NCBI GenBank assembly: GCA_949825025.1
Contig: OX463780.1
Span: 45,240,979-45,304,978 of the forward strand
Direction: 5' to 3'
From: Siphlonurus alternatus
Taxonomy: Eukaryota; Arthropoda; Insecta; Ephemeroptera; Siphlonuridae
DNA: 64,000 bases
A program made the position numbers and the translations under genes. Shown here in pieces: positions 29,796 to 48,100 of the stretch (position 1 is the stretch's first letter; every line of letters begins with the position of its first letter). Below the pieces are notes generated by a model. That model was not told the origin of the DNA, did no database searches, and saw only the letters and a list, made by a program, of their open reading frames with translations.

Positions 29796-31335
29796 ATGTA
29801 CCCGGTATACTGCATTGTTTGCTGCCCAGTGTACAGAGTGAGTCACAATTCGTGTTTCATTTTCGCGGTCACGGATTTTGCAATGAAGGGTCAATTGTTT
29901 GTGGTCGAACTTTGTACCCTGATAGCTGAGATACCTTCGTTTATGACCCTAGTGGTAAATATTTTTTTAATCCTTATTCTAAGGGTCTCAATTTCTCAAA
30001 CCAAAAAAATATTGGAATGAAATCCAATATTTGGGATAAATGTTAAACTAATTGTGATACAAAAATTTTATTCGATGTGAACCAAATATTTATTTAAGTG
30101 GTAAATTGACATTTTAAATTAATAAATTTTTTGGTGCTAATTTAAAAGCAAAAGAAAACTTCATGTATTGGGGTAAAAAATGGACCCCAATACATCAAAT
30201 AATCAATTCAGCATATTTCTGACATTTTGTCATTCACTTAGGTTTTATTCACAGGAACAGCTTTTGAATTTTTTAAATGGGTTCACATTAAGAATTTTAA
30301 AATTAAGAGTAGAAGAATTCATCCCTTACGTTCGAATTCTTAATGTGCACCAATTTAAAGCTCTGAGGGGGGTCTTCAAATAACACCACTTAACCTAAAC
30401 TTAGCCTAAGACTGTCTTAGCGCAACAATAAAGAATACGCTAAGACTGTCTTAATTTTAGGATTGTTGTAATTTGTGTTATTTGAAGACCCCCCTGTTTC
30501 CTATGGCAAAAAAAAATAAAAAAAATTGAATGAATTTATGGTAATGTCAGAAAGAAGCTAAATTGATTATTTGATGCATTGAAGACCATTTTTAAGGAAA
30601 GTTTATTTCGCTTAATTTTAAATTAGCACCAATGGATTTAAAATTACAATTTGCCCATAAAATAAAAATTTTGTTCACATTGAATAAAAATTTGGTGTCA
30701 CTTTAGGTTGAGCGTGGCGCAGTGCATTGACCGGTTCTCGTTAGATCACCGAAGTCAGGCTACGTCGAGCGTGGTTAGTACTTGGATGGGTGACCGTTTC
30801 AAGTAAAAAATACGCTGCTCCCTCCCTGGGGTAAATTCATCTCGCTTTCCACCCAGTGCAGTGATGCACTTGTGTGTGGTTCCCCAGGCTTTGGACATTA
30901 CTTTGGTCCATTGAGAAAAAGTAGAGGTGTCCGTCCTGACTGAGGTTTTCCACGGTTCCCTCAGTCTCACCTCAGCGAATGCTGGGACGCGTAAGCATGC
31001 AGGCCGTGGCCACTATCCGTTCCCTACCTTATCCCTACCCAGTACCCCGCCGCGAGCTGTAAGCTCTTAGGGGTGTATCCTTGAAAAAAAAAAAAAAAAT
31101 AAAAAATATGGAAATCCCACAAAAGAAATCAACTTTTTGGTTTGAAACTCCCAAAATTTAAGGGTGGAAAAAAAAAACATCTTAAAGTCACCACCAGGGT
31201 CATAATAAGGTATCTCAGGTATCAGGGTACAAAGTTTCAAAGCTCCACAAACAACCCTTCATTCCCTTCATTGCTGAAAATGAAACACGAATTGTGACTA
31301 TAACTCATCGGTACAGTCTTTGGGTACACGTTAAG
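29796..31335. mobile_element. Large foldback element with about 570-base inverted arms
   Basis: The left arm (about 29796-30366) and right arm (about 30495-30702 plus 31107-31335) are diverged reverse complements. Matched blocks include GTCACAATTCGTGTTTCATT, CTGAGATACCTT, TTTGGTGCTAATTTAAAA and ATCAAATAATCAATT. The centre (30367-30494) is its own tight palindrome, GGGGGTCTTCAAATAACAC mirrored around AAGACTGTCTTA units. The right arm is split by a 5S-derived SINE. No transposase ORF is visible; open frames at 29796-30020 and 30180-30383 are incidental. It is probably non-autonomous; the superfamily is unknown. Confidence 0.8.
30703..31106 (+). mobile_element. 5S-rRNA-derived SINE (SINE3-type) with poly(A) tail
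   Basis: The head matches 5S rRNA: CCGGTTCTCGTTAGATCACC, then GTGGTTAGTACTTGGATGGG and TGACCG, which are the intermediate element and box C of the 5S internal promoter (about 30730-30796). A non-5S body of about 280 bases follows, then an A-rich tail at 31084-31106. The pol III promoter, unrelated body and A-tail together define a SINE. It lies in the right arm of the 29796-31335 foldback, whose left arm lacks it, so it inserted after the foldback formed. It is not a 5S gene, since the 3' half of 5S is replaced. Confidence 0.88.
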
Positions 31336-32875
31336 TCCGATGAAAATTACTGTTACATTTGCTACAGCTGCATTTAATTGCGATTATAATAAGAAGCAAA
31401 GAACGATATATTTAGAAATAATAAGACACCCATCAGATATAGGAAAGTTTTCTGAACCTGAGAGGCCTGAGAGTCTCAATGCATATTATACATGATAGCT
31501 TTAAAATGCCTGTAAGTTCAACTTGATGTCGATCGTCATAAATTTAACTAATAATTCGCTGCATGCTAATCTATATATTATAGTGCTCTTCAGGTATTCC
31601 ATATTTTCCAAATTGATTTCTCCCGAGTTCGCTCTTTTTTAATTCATCCGGTACGTACGTGCAATATAATATATACATTAAATTTATTTGCGAATATAAT
31701 TATAAAATATACATATAGCCATATAATAATTAATAAAGAATACCTTATATTAGCTTTTTGGATATCTCATGGCACAAAAGGAAAGAAAGATTCTTTTATA
31801 ATTTAGATTCTGCATGACTACAGCTATAATATAAGTATACCAATTATGGTTCTCTATAACTTACAAGTTAAAACTATAATTTTAGTTATAACTATAGCTG
31901 TTATAATTAAGTTATAGTACATGCAGTCTCATTGAATGAATGATGACATCAATTAAAAAGCTTATATTAATTGTGTATATAATATATATAATCAAAAAGC
32001 AATAAAGAAATTATAATATGAATGAATCTTCAACGTTTATTTTTAATTTTAATATTGCCTTTATTTTATATTTTAATAGCAATAATAGTTATAAGTTATA
32101 AGATGTATACAAAGTATGTGTTTTGTTATACCCGCTGACGCTGTAATCGTCACGTAGACCGGCCAGTGTATTGTATATGATGTACGTACGTATACGTACT
32201 CGGATCCGTAAAATTATAACTGCCTTTTATGCTATACTATTACAGCTATCTGTTATACAACTTTATTTATTTAATTTATTTATTCACATTAAATACCATT
32301 TGTATTTGTTACATTTGTGAATTAATTAATACACATAACTAAATTTTTTACAATATAAAATATCTGAAAAAGAGAAATTAATTATAATATTATATAACTG
32401 ACATTCATAACATTATATATAGATTAATAACACAAAATAAATATATAATATTTACAAAATGATTTAAAAAAATTGAAATTAAGTTTTTTTGTTTATAATA
32501 GAATATATTATATATTAATTTTAAAAAAAATCTAAAAATCTTAGAGCTTTATTTTGCGCTCAGTCGTAACTAACAATTTTTATCTTTTGAGCTAGGCGAT
32601 GTAAATTAAATATATGCATGATCACATTGGTATTTTATTAAGTAGTAAATTAAATCTTTGGTCGTTCTCGTGTCCTTGGCAAAAAATGTCAATAAATTAA
32701 AAGCAGTCAAAATTCGCGGCAGCGCACCTGTCTTTTCGATGCCAGTGCCATCTATACAACAACTTTTATTTTAGCAAAAATAACCTTTAACGCGCCAGAA
32801 GGTCACGAATCGGCAAGAGAGTCAGCTGTGTTTCTTATCATTCTCAGATTTGAGATTAATTTAAGCGTAAAAACG
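31336..32875. other. Intergenic DNA upstream of UGP2
   Basis: AT-rich DNA. A GC-richer segment at about 32700-32860, just before the proposed UGP2 start exon, probably holds its promoter or 5' UTR. No TATA box can be singled out. A possible acceptor (ATCATTCTCAG, ending 32847) lies 28 bases before the ATG, so that exon may not be the first transcribed one. Confidence 0.45.
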
Positions 32876-39579
<6,704 letters not shown>

Positions 39580-41597
39580 TGCTTTAAAAAAAAATTATGA
39601 TCCGCGAAGGAGAAAAAAAAAAAAGAAAAACACTTTTAATATTTTTTTATATTGCCTCATTTAAAATTGAATTAAAATGTTATGAAATAACAAGACTTTT
39701 AAATTATCAGCACAAACTTTTAAATTACTGCCTCAGAAAAAAAAGTGAGCACAAAAAATATTTAAAAATAAATTAAAGATGTTGAGGCACTATAATAAAT
39801 TAAAAAATGTTTAAGCCATATAAAATGTGAAACAATGATGGGTTTGCTTTTTATCAGAAAAGGTTTGCAACTGATGTGTTTATCTGTAAATTTACAGATA
39901 AACTCACTGAAATCTCATTGAAGCTACATAGTTCCCCTTTCCTAGCTCTCATTCCCATCATTGATGTAATACTCAGTCACTAGAATTTTATGTGAGTGGT
40001 AGTACATATTTGTAAGCATAAATAATATGTTATATTTTACTATACATTTATTTTATTAGGCCGTGATATACCATGTAATGGATTACGTGCCTAATTTGTT
40101 AGTCTAATGCATAATAAAATTTTAATATTATCTATGCTATATAGTAAAGTGAAAAGTGACTTACTTGTTAGCAAAATTAACACTGCAATAGAGTTGTGAT
40201 AATTACTATTATTGTTTTTAATAATTGCCCAGTTAGGATCAGCTTTCATTTTTTTATAAGCATGATTTTTATTGTTTTTAGAACTTATTTTTAGCAATTC
40301 GTCATATTTTAATTCTTTTAATTATAAAATTTTAATGCATTTTTATTTAAAAAAAAGTTGAAGGAACTATTTTTTGAAGTTATTTTGCTGATTTTCAAAA
40401 CAACAACAAACTTTAATTCCAGAGTTGAGCAAATGAACTTTGTACCATTCATACTCTTCGTTATACATAAAGACCTCCGTATGTGTCTTATATATGGCCA
40501 GAAAATTTACCAATATTTCAGAAGGTTAATTCACAGAATAGTAAAACATGCAACTAATTAACAGCTTGTCGAGTGGCACTCTATACCTCACAAAAAATTA
40601 ATAATGGAACCTTCCGAAACGATAACAAATTTCTGGATGTTAATTATATTATATAAGATGCAGAAGAGGTGTCTGATATATAGTCTCTGTGTATAATGAA
40701 GAAGAAAACAGCTGTTTTATATAATTATGTTCTTGAACACCAATATTAAAAGAATTTACTATATATTATAAATTTTAGCTGCGTGCAAGCTATAGGCTTA
40801 TATTTTACCTCTTTTTGTGTTCTATTCTGCTTAATTTTACTTATTAATTTGTTATTTAGTACTTATAATTTCGTTGTAAATTAATAATTTACTTCGTCTT
40901 TTTTTATAAATTTTTTCGTAATACTTATAATTATATTATAATGTACTAGTATATATTATATGTTTTCAAATTTTTGTTAGTATTTTGTATAATTATTCTA
41001 CCTAATTACTGTATTTTTTGATGCAGCTCAATTGAAATTGCCATTTAATTTTTTTATTTAACATATTACTATACAATATATGTATTGTGTACGTGTTTAA
41101 TTAACTAAAAAATACTTATTTTTTTTATTCAATTTAAAAAAGACAAAAAACAAAATGTATTTAAAATTAGTAATTAAATTAATTATATAAATTACACCAG
41201 CAACCTGCATATATGTCAGTTATAATTTTAAGATGTTTTTTATTAGAATTAATTAAGGTTGTTAATTTGTTATTGATGCCATATATATATATATAATATG
41301 CTTTAGAATGTTTTGTACATGAAAATTGAAATATTATGTATGCTCTTGAGTCGTATTTGTTTATTATTTTGCTTTTACTTTTTGGATTCAGATTTATTAA
41401 ACATTAAAATTATTAAATCATTTTAAAATATATGTTTTATTTTTATTTCCTTTCTTCGCTAAGCACATAGCACCAATTATTTATTATCACTATATAATTA
41501 CGTAATATGTTTTGCCATGATTGAATTTCATGCAGCTTTAATTAATTAAATTATATATAGAGAAAAAATATAAGCTATATTATATATACAATATATA
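39580..41597 (+). other. UGP2 3' UTR and AT-rich intergenic DNA
   Basis: Extremely AT-rich with many AATAAA-like strings; the poly(A) site cannot be chosen by eye. The open frames at 40091-40297 and 40358-40561 are AT-driven. Nothing else found. Confidence 0.5.
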
Positions 41598-43529
41598 CCC
41601 CAGTAGCACACTCCATGGGGTTTCCTCGTGATTTCCATGTGGATTATCCAACAGTTTTTCACGTGGAAATCACCAGGAAAATGAGACATTAGGCTACCGC
41701 TTTTCCAGCAGGAAAAGTGGTGAATTATTCCACCATGTATATTTCCACTACATTTTCATGTACTAGCTAATTTGGAATTTTTTTTTACCAAATTAATAAA
41801 AATTGAACTTTTTACTAACAAAATTAATTTTCAGTAAAAAGTTAAATTATCCTGCACAAAATATTTTATTCTTTATATCTTTCACATAATGTTATGTATA
41901 AGTACTTCATTTTTTTGCAAAATGCTACCAAATATTTCGGAGTATCGTACCCACTCGTTGGCCCAGTCTGCCCATTTTGAGTCTGCGTTACACCTGCGAA
42001 TCAATAGTAGAATACAAATTAAATAAATAATGATGACGTTAATAATTCTGCAGAGGACCGGCGCAGCTAGCTGGCTTTGATCTGTATGACATATAATTAC
42101 TGTATACCTGTTGGAATCATTTAAAATTATTAACATACAAAATTTTAAATTATAACGAATGTACATAGAAAAGTATGCATACCGGTGTATTATTTGGTAT
42201 AGTATGCATAGAAATTTTCCAACATAATCAAATAAGCATACTTTATGGCTCAGTAACATACGCATAGGACATTAGACTACACAAGGACTGTATGCATACA
42301 TGAACCAGGGGCAAAAGACCCCGGCGTCCTGGCTCGCTAGTGAAAAGATTGCCTATGTTTAGGTCAGCCCATAAAGCTTTGATTGTAGACACGACAAGCA
42401 GGGGCACAGTTCCAACTAATGTAGGACTGACAGAGCATCATAAAACCTCGCTTTGATACATTAACTTAAGACGATTGTAATACAATCACAATGTTCATAC
42501 TGCGAGGAACTTGTACCAATATGTGTTTTAGATACATAAAAAATTACAACGGGCCGATAGTTCGTATCATATGCATACCAAGCATGAGTTTCGGCTTCTA
42601 GCTAGCGAGCTAACGGGCCAAGTTGACTGAATGGTATGCATACACATTTCACGTAAATATTAATCTTGTTACTTAAATAAATGTTAAATAATTACTTTAC
42701 CTGTATTGAAGTATAATTACTAGTCAAACTGCAAAAACATCCGGATATGGGGCCTCAACTAAATTGTCAGGTTTTCGATGCTATAGACCATTGATGGTCC
42801 CTGAAAGCCCAGCCAACTTATATTCGTTCCAGGACCACCTGAAACGGAAATTATTACACAAAGCAACTGGGATCTTTCTTTAATAGAGTTTTTAGAACTC
42901 AATGACGAAAAGGCATATACTTATCTGATAAGAATAATATTCAAAATACACAATTTTATTGCAGATACTTCTGCACAGCTGCAGTTGGACGCCATTCATT
43001 TGTCGTTTGTCGGAAGCCATCTTGAATTTGTGACGTCACAAATTTGCGCGAAATATTTGGACTTGTATAAAGTTAAAGTATCATACGGAAAACAAGAGGA
43101 AAGTTTCATGTAACATCCATGATATTTTATTTAAATAATATAAGAACTGCAATTATAAAATTGAATGAAAAAATTGTGAAAACTCAAGTATTAAATCAAT
43201 TAATTTAAAGCAGACTTATTTTTAAATATTTTTTATTATGATGAAAAAGTGGCGGAAGTAGAAGTCAAGTGAGTTTTTCCACAACATATCCTCGAGATTT
43301 CCGTTATAGTATTTTTCAAATTAAAAAGCGTTGCAAATTGTTTTAAATTTATCGCAAATGAACAATACTCATAATAGTAATATGTTATGCCATTTTCATT
43401 CGATTCATCACATTTTTAACCTGGCGGAAATATGATGGACGAACCATGCAATTATGGTGGAAACGAAACTTCCATCATATTTCCGCCACATTTCCATCAC
43501 GATTTCCACGAGTGTGCTAGCTACTGGGG
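41598..43529. mobile_element. 1.9-kb terminal-inverted-repeat element
   Basis: The left end CCCCAGTAGCACACTC mirrors the right end, GAGTGTGCTAGCTACTGGGG, apart from a 4-base indel. Both ends are bordered by TA (41596-41597 and 43530-43531), which may be the target duplication. Subterminal GTGGAAATC/GATGGAAATGTGG motifs recur inside each end. The interior has a cluster of TATGCATA motifs (42174-42642) and a perfect 20-base palindrome around TGACGTCA at 43025-43044. I recognise no transposase; the 127-codon frame at 41882-42265 (minus) resembles nothing I know. Probably non-autonomous. Confidence 0.75.
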
Positions 43530-43622
43530 TACTGCTATATATAAATAAACCTAAAAATTATCAGTTATATATTTGATGGACAGAAATAAAAATTGCAGCT
43601 ATAATAGCTATATAATTATATT

Positions 43623-43627
<5 letters not shown>

Positions 43628-43699
<72 letters not shown>

Positions 43700-43700
43700 T

Positions 43701-43731
<31 letters not shown>

Positions 43732-43850
43732 GTGATCCCGCGCCTTGAATGCAGTGTATTAATTATATATAATATATATATATCATATATCTATAGCTGC
43801 AGATATATATATAATATATAAATTATGTTATATATATTATATATATGCTT
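43628..43850. repeat. (TA)n microsatellite tract
   Basis: Long TA runs at 43628-43730 with short interruptions, then more TA-rich sequence to about 43850. The IYIYIY open frame across it is a repeat translation. Confidence 0.95.
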
Positions 43851-43958
43851 AATTTTATGTAATGTGTCTTTGATGTAATAGCTAGCTCTCAAATCAAGAT
43901 TCTGTTGTATATAATTATATTATTATATTTCTTACTTCTCAGAACTCTAAACAAATTT

Positions 43959-43995
43959 ATTAATTAATTAATTAATTAATTAATTAATTAATTAA
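43959..43995. repeat. (TTAA)n microsatellite
   Basis: About nine uninterrupted TTAA units. Confidence 0.95.
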
Positions 43996-44356
43996 GCGGT
44001 ATATACGTGTCGCGTGGGCTCTCTCTGTTTAATGCGCGAAGATGGATTTTCATAAATCCCGGGTCTTGTGACAAGAGCCAGAGCAAACTTGAGTAGAAGG
44101 CCACAACACGACCGCGCCCACTTTTCAATAGCCGTCCTACTGAGCAGCAGGTTTGCGTGTAATCAAATGGGAGAGGGCTTGACTTTGGTCGCGGTTTACG
44201 ACAATTACGCTGTATGCTAGAGTTTTCAAAATGAAACAAGTTTAACTCTAATATAGTTTAATCTTACTGGACAACCTTTTTTTTCACGCAAAAACAATAT
44301 TAATACACTTAAATTAAACTTTTATGAACCCGACTTCTGCTACTTCTGTTACATCT

Positions 44357-44377
44357 GCGCATGCGCCGGCATGCGCG
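44357..44377. promoter_or_regulatory. Paired NRF1-type sites upstream of FNIP
   Basis: GCGCATGCGC (44357-44366) is a perfect NRF1 palindrome, followed at once by GGCATGCGCG. CpG-dense strings like this are rare in the AT-rich surroundings. Together with the nearby CREs this suggests a TATA-less promoter or its enhancer, about 0.8 kb before the FNIP start codon. The binding factor in this species is inferred. Confidence 0.5.
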
Positions 44378-44404
44378 AAGTAATAAAAGTCAGTTTACTG
44401 GCGA

Positions 44405-44412
44405 TGACGTCA
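44405..44412. promoter_or_regulatory. CRE octamer upstream of FNIP
   Basis: TGACGTCA, with a second copy at 44565-44572. Both lie in the GC-richer 44340-45170 region before FNIP and are not part of a visible foldback element. Confidence 0.45.
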
Positions 44413-44962
44413 TATGAACATTGAAAGCCTTTCTTCATAGCGAGTGACTTTCACTTTACTTAATTGCATTTTCTATACTTTGTATGTATCAAGTAAAGTT
44501 ATTTACTACATCGAAAATAATGTATGAAAGTTGATTCAAGTACTTTTATATTTTCAATATTTCGTGACGTCATGATACATTACTAAAGCTTGGAAGATAG
44601 AACCAAGTTCCCGCCCTAACTTTACCGTCTTATATCTCAAGAAGTATGATATTTATGAACTAAATAAAATAATTAGCAAACGGGAGACTACATTGAAGTA
44701 TTATTGCACTACAAGACACCTTCATTAATATCAAGTAAATATTTAAAAAAAAATATTTCCTCCCGATTACATTGCATGTTATTTTTTAAATTCCGGACGG
44801 CTAATGTCTCGACAGATGACGATCGCGCCGGCTGGGTTTTGGCCTCCTACTCAAGTACGCTCTGCAAGAGCGGACAAGAGGAAATGACCGGAAATGACGC
44901 ACCAATTTTTTTGACGAAACGTCACGGAAATTGCAATGCGAACTTTCTGTTTACATCTCGCA

Positions 44963-45058
44963 TCATGTGATCTGCATCGTAGTGCCCATGTGACTAGTGA
45001 ATGTTGGGAGGTTGGGTTGGTGCTTGGTTGAGTCGAAGCAAACTAGCAAAGCACATGA
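44963..45058. promoter_or_regulatory. Cluster of M-box/E-box (MiT/TFE-type) motifs before FNIP
   Basis: TCATGTGA at 44963-44970, CCATGTGA at 44986-44993 and CACATGA (TCATGTG on the other strand) at 45052-45058, within 216 to 121 bases of the FNIP ATG. MITF/TFE-family factors bind TCATGTGA, and folliculin/FNIP act in the pathway that controls these factors. Function here is an inference. Confidence 0.4.
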
Positions 45059-45162
45059 CTCTTTATTTACGGATTAGGCTTATAGCTAAAGACTAGTCAG
45101 ACAAGATTCTGTTTATAGACTGCCCCGTGTACCAGTGGACTCGGAAGCGAGTTTACTTCACA

Positions 45163-45168
45163 ATGTAG
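45163..45168 (+). promoter_or_regulatory. Minimal start-stop upstream codon pair (ATG TAG) before FNIP
   Basis: An ATG directly followed by TAG lies 10 bases before the FNIP start codon. If it is in the mature leader, it would be a start-stop element that stalls scanning ribosomes. The TAG could instead be the AG of a 3' splice site, which would remove it from the mRNA. Confidence 0.3.
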
Positions 45169-45178
45169 GCCTTTGGCA

Positions 45179-48100
45179 ATGGCATTATTAAATAAGTTAT
45201 TTTCTTCTAGAAGGAAAAGCCACAAACCACATTTTGTAGGGCTGTTATTTGGTAAAAGTGAAAATGAGAGGTATGTGATATAAACTTACACATTTTTCTA
45301 GCTATTGTATTTGGTTGGGATGGTTAAAGGTCACAATCTTAACCGACTCAGCTGGTGGGTTTAAACATAGCATCTGCTGGGTAATAGACTCGAATCTCGT
45401 GACTATTTTTTACGCCTTGAAATTTCTTGGCTCGAAGCGAGTCCCATGACTTTCGTACGCCCAACCTACATACTTTATACATACATACTTAAGTTACATT
45501 GCATTAAGTTTTATAATCTGTACAACGATGTTACTGTATATTACATATTAGAACAATTTTTTAAAACCTGAATGGGACCCTTATGGCCCACATTTGGCTG
45601 CCAGATGGGGTCTGTTAAAAATATTTAATTTTTGTTTATGTGGTATTGTGATAGTAATCTTGCTATCATCCAAGTGACAGAATATCGAGATCTAGATTAA
45701 CATGCTTTCCTCTTTTAAACGAAGATCTGTTAGCTACTGTAGCTGTATAGTATGCATACATATAAACTTTTTATGTATTCGCTGTACAGTGCGCTATACA
45801 GCAAGCTTACATGCATGCAAGAACACATTCACAAAGTCGGAAAAATGCTACCGCACTCCGTAGCGAAATCAAGGTCTCCTTGATTTTCTTATGGAGCTAC
45901 AGTACATGTCTTACGGCATCTTGAGGTATATGAATGCCGTAGTAATCTTTGACTATGTGAACGCTTCTTACTCTATATATTCTGCCACACCACAATTATA
46001 CATTATGCAATTAAGGCAATAAATGTGTGATCTGCATATTGATGCTGCTGGCATGCAAGCTGCAAAGTTGCATGGCGTGGTGGCAGCGTCTGATTTAATT
46101 GCCAAGTCAATTTGTTAAAAAGTTGATTTTAAAAATGTTTATAGGAAACCAGCTTTACATCAGCAATTTAGATTCTTTTTACCTAGTTGACTTTGGCAAA
46201 CCACAACTATATTGGTGTAAAGCTTGAGAACTGCAACATTAATTGCATGCATATTTAGCATGGTTGATGCCACCTGTTCAGCCTTCAGCATTGAATGTGC
46301 AGCACAAGTTGTAGCCACCTTCGATCTGCAGTCTGCACGGGGTTTGGCTCGCGACGAACATTGGCAGTTTGCAGCAGGCCAGGCCAGGTCTATTGCTATT
46401 TAGCTATTCCTTGAATTTTCAATGGTCATATTTTTATTTATATTTTTTTTAAGAGAAGGGGAAGAGGGGGGAAAAGTAAGCAACGAAGTATACAAACGGG
46501 TCACGGACTGCTTTGTGAAGCAGATTTCACAGACTCAGGCCGGGCGCAGCAGCCAATGTAACAGGCTGGGCCTAAAAAATCCAGACTGTGCAGACCTCCG
46601 AGTCACCTACTTTTTTGTCATTTCTCACTGGCTCTGAACGCAACATTTTTTTATTTCTTTGCAGAGACTGCATATATAAACATATACATTTAGATTGTTC
46701 TACCACACTTTACCACTGAAGTATAAATTAAATATTTTGTTATATCAAGTTTATGTAATATTGCCAATGGTTTTGAAGAGACGGTGCAAAATTTGTACTG
46801 GCAATATTTTTACTAAAATGGTTTCACAAAGTGTCTGAAGTCTGAAACCATAAAACATGCCATACTTTATGAAACACAAAATGTTTTTGCCACTGTCTTA
46901 TCAAAATTATCAAATAAGCTAGGCTTTGTTTTGTTGTTAAAAAAGGAAGTTTTAAGATTATTACACAGTACAGTACTTTGGTAGTTTTATAACATAATTT
47001 TATTATTTTGGTACCACAGCTGCTACAGTACGTACATTGCATTTAAAGTTAAATTTGATATACACTGTGTAGTCAATGTTATTTTAACAATATATTTTGT
47101 TGTTTTTTTTTTTTTCTTAGCTGGAAACCATTTGAATTCAACCCAGAACAAGTTCGAGTTCTACTGTTCCGAGAATGTGAATCACGTCGACGGAAAGTAC
47201 TTTTTGATTCATGTTCCGTACAAAAAGTACCTGTAGCCCTAGAGAAATCTGCACCTAGTGGCAAACCAAACAGTAGGTTTGGAACAGCGCAGAAAAATGA
47301 AACTAAGAAGACTGATCCTGAATTTGTAGAAGTTACCAATGGATATGGATATAAAGTTAGTACAATTATTCTTCTTTTTATATACAGTAAATGCCACTTT
47401 TAATCTACCTTCAACACACCTCCCCTCCTTTGAACTAATGTTGTACCCTTATTGAATTGAATTGATTGATGTATTGACTTGGGTTGTCATTGCCTGTAAG
47501 ATATTGAACCTCTATGCATTACTGTCACAAAATTATTTTGATTAAATTTTTTTAATTAAAAAAATAATAATAAAATAAAATAAAAAAATAGAATAGAATT
47601 ATTTTTTAATTAAATTTACTCAAGATAAAATAAAACTAGATGCTCTATATTATAATTATGCTCCTACTAAATTCCACACTTGAGTTAAATGATGTTTAAA
47701 GAAATGCAATTTTCAGGATAATTTTTCTTTTTAAAAACAATATAATATGTAGCCCTTAAACTAACAGACTTTTCTCGTTTACAGTACACCCGTCCGAGTG
47801 AAGAGCTCAACCTACTCACCGTCAGTGACATGATATTTGGCACTGTGCCGCTCACATTCCAAGGCACCTCCATGAAGGTCCATAGCCTCAACACTCCCGC
47901 CCGCCTCATGTGCACAAAGGTGTTTCCCTCTCCTAGCAGCAGACATGGAAACAGAGTCAGGTACAATAACCATGTCAGAAATTTTTATTAGAAAGAAAAA
48001 ATGGAGGAGTTCATTCTTTGTGTAATCAAAATCTCAAGCAACATTGGAAGAAAAAAAAAAGGAAAAAATAATAATAATTTGTTCCTCTCTATCCTTCAAA

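Noticed and set aside
30180..30383. 67-codon frame in the foldback element
   Set aside because: Spans inverted-arm sequence, has no homologue I recognise and no splice signals.
30720..30830. Functional 5S rRNA gene
   Set aside because: Only the 5S head is present; it continues into an unrelated body and an A-tail, so it is a SINE.
41882..42265. 127-codon minus-strand frame inside the TIR element as a transposase
   Set aside because: No DDE-type or other recognisable motif, and too short; composition looks random.
43573..43821. Open frame with IYIYIY repeats
   Set aside because: Translation of a TA microsatellite with no start context or splice support.
44704..44970. 88-codon frame upstream of FNIP
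   Set aside because: Overlaps the presumed promoter, shows no domain, and FNIP has a better in-family start at 45179.
46422..46637. 71-codon frame in FNIP intron 1
   Set aside because: No acceptor/donor in phase with FNIP exons 1 and 2, which already join exactly across this intron.
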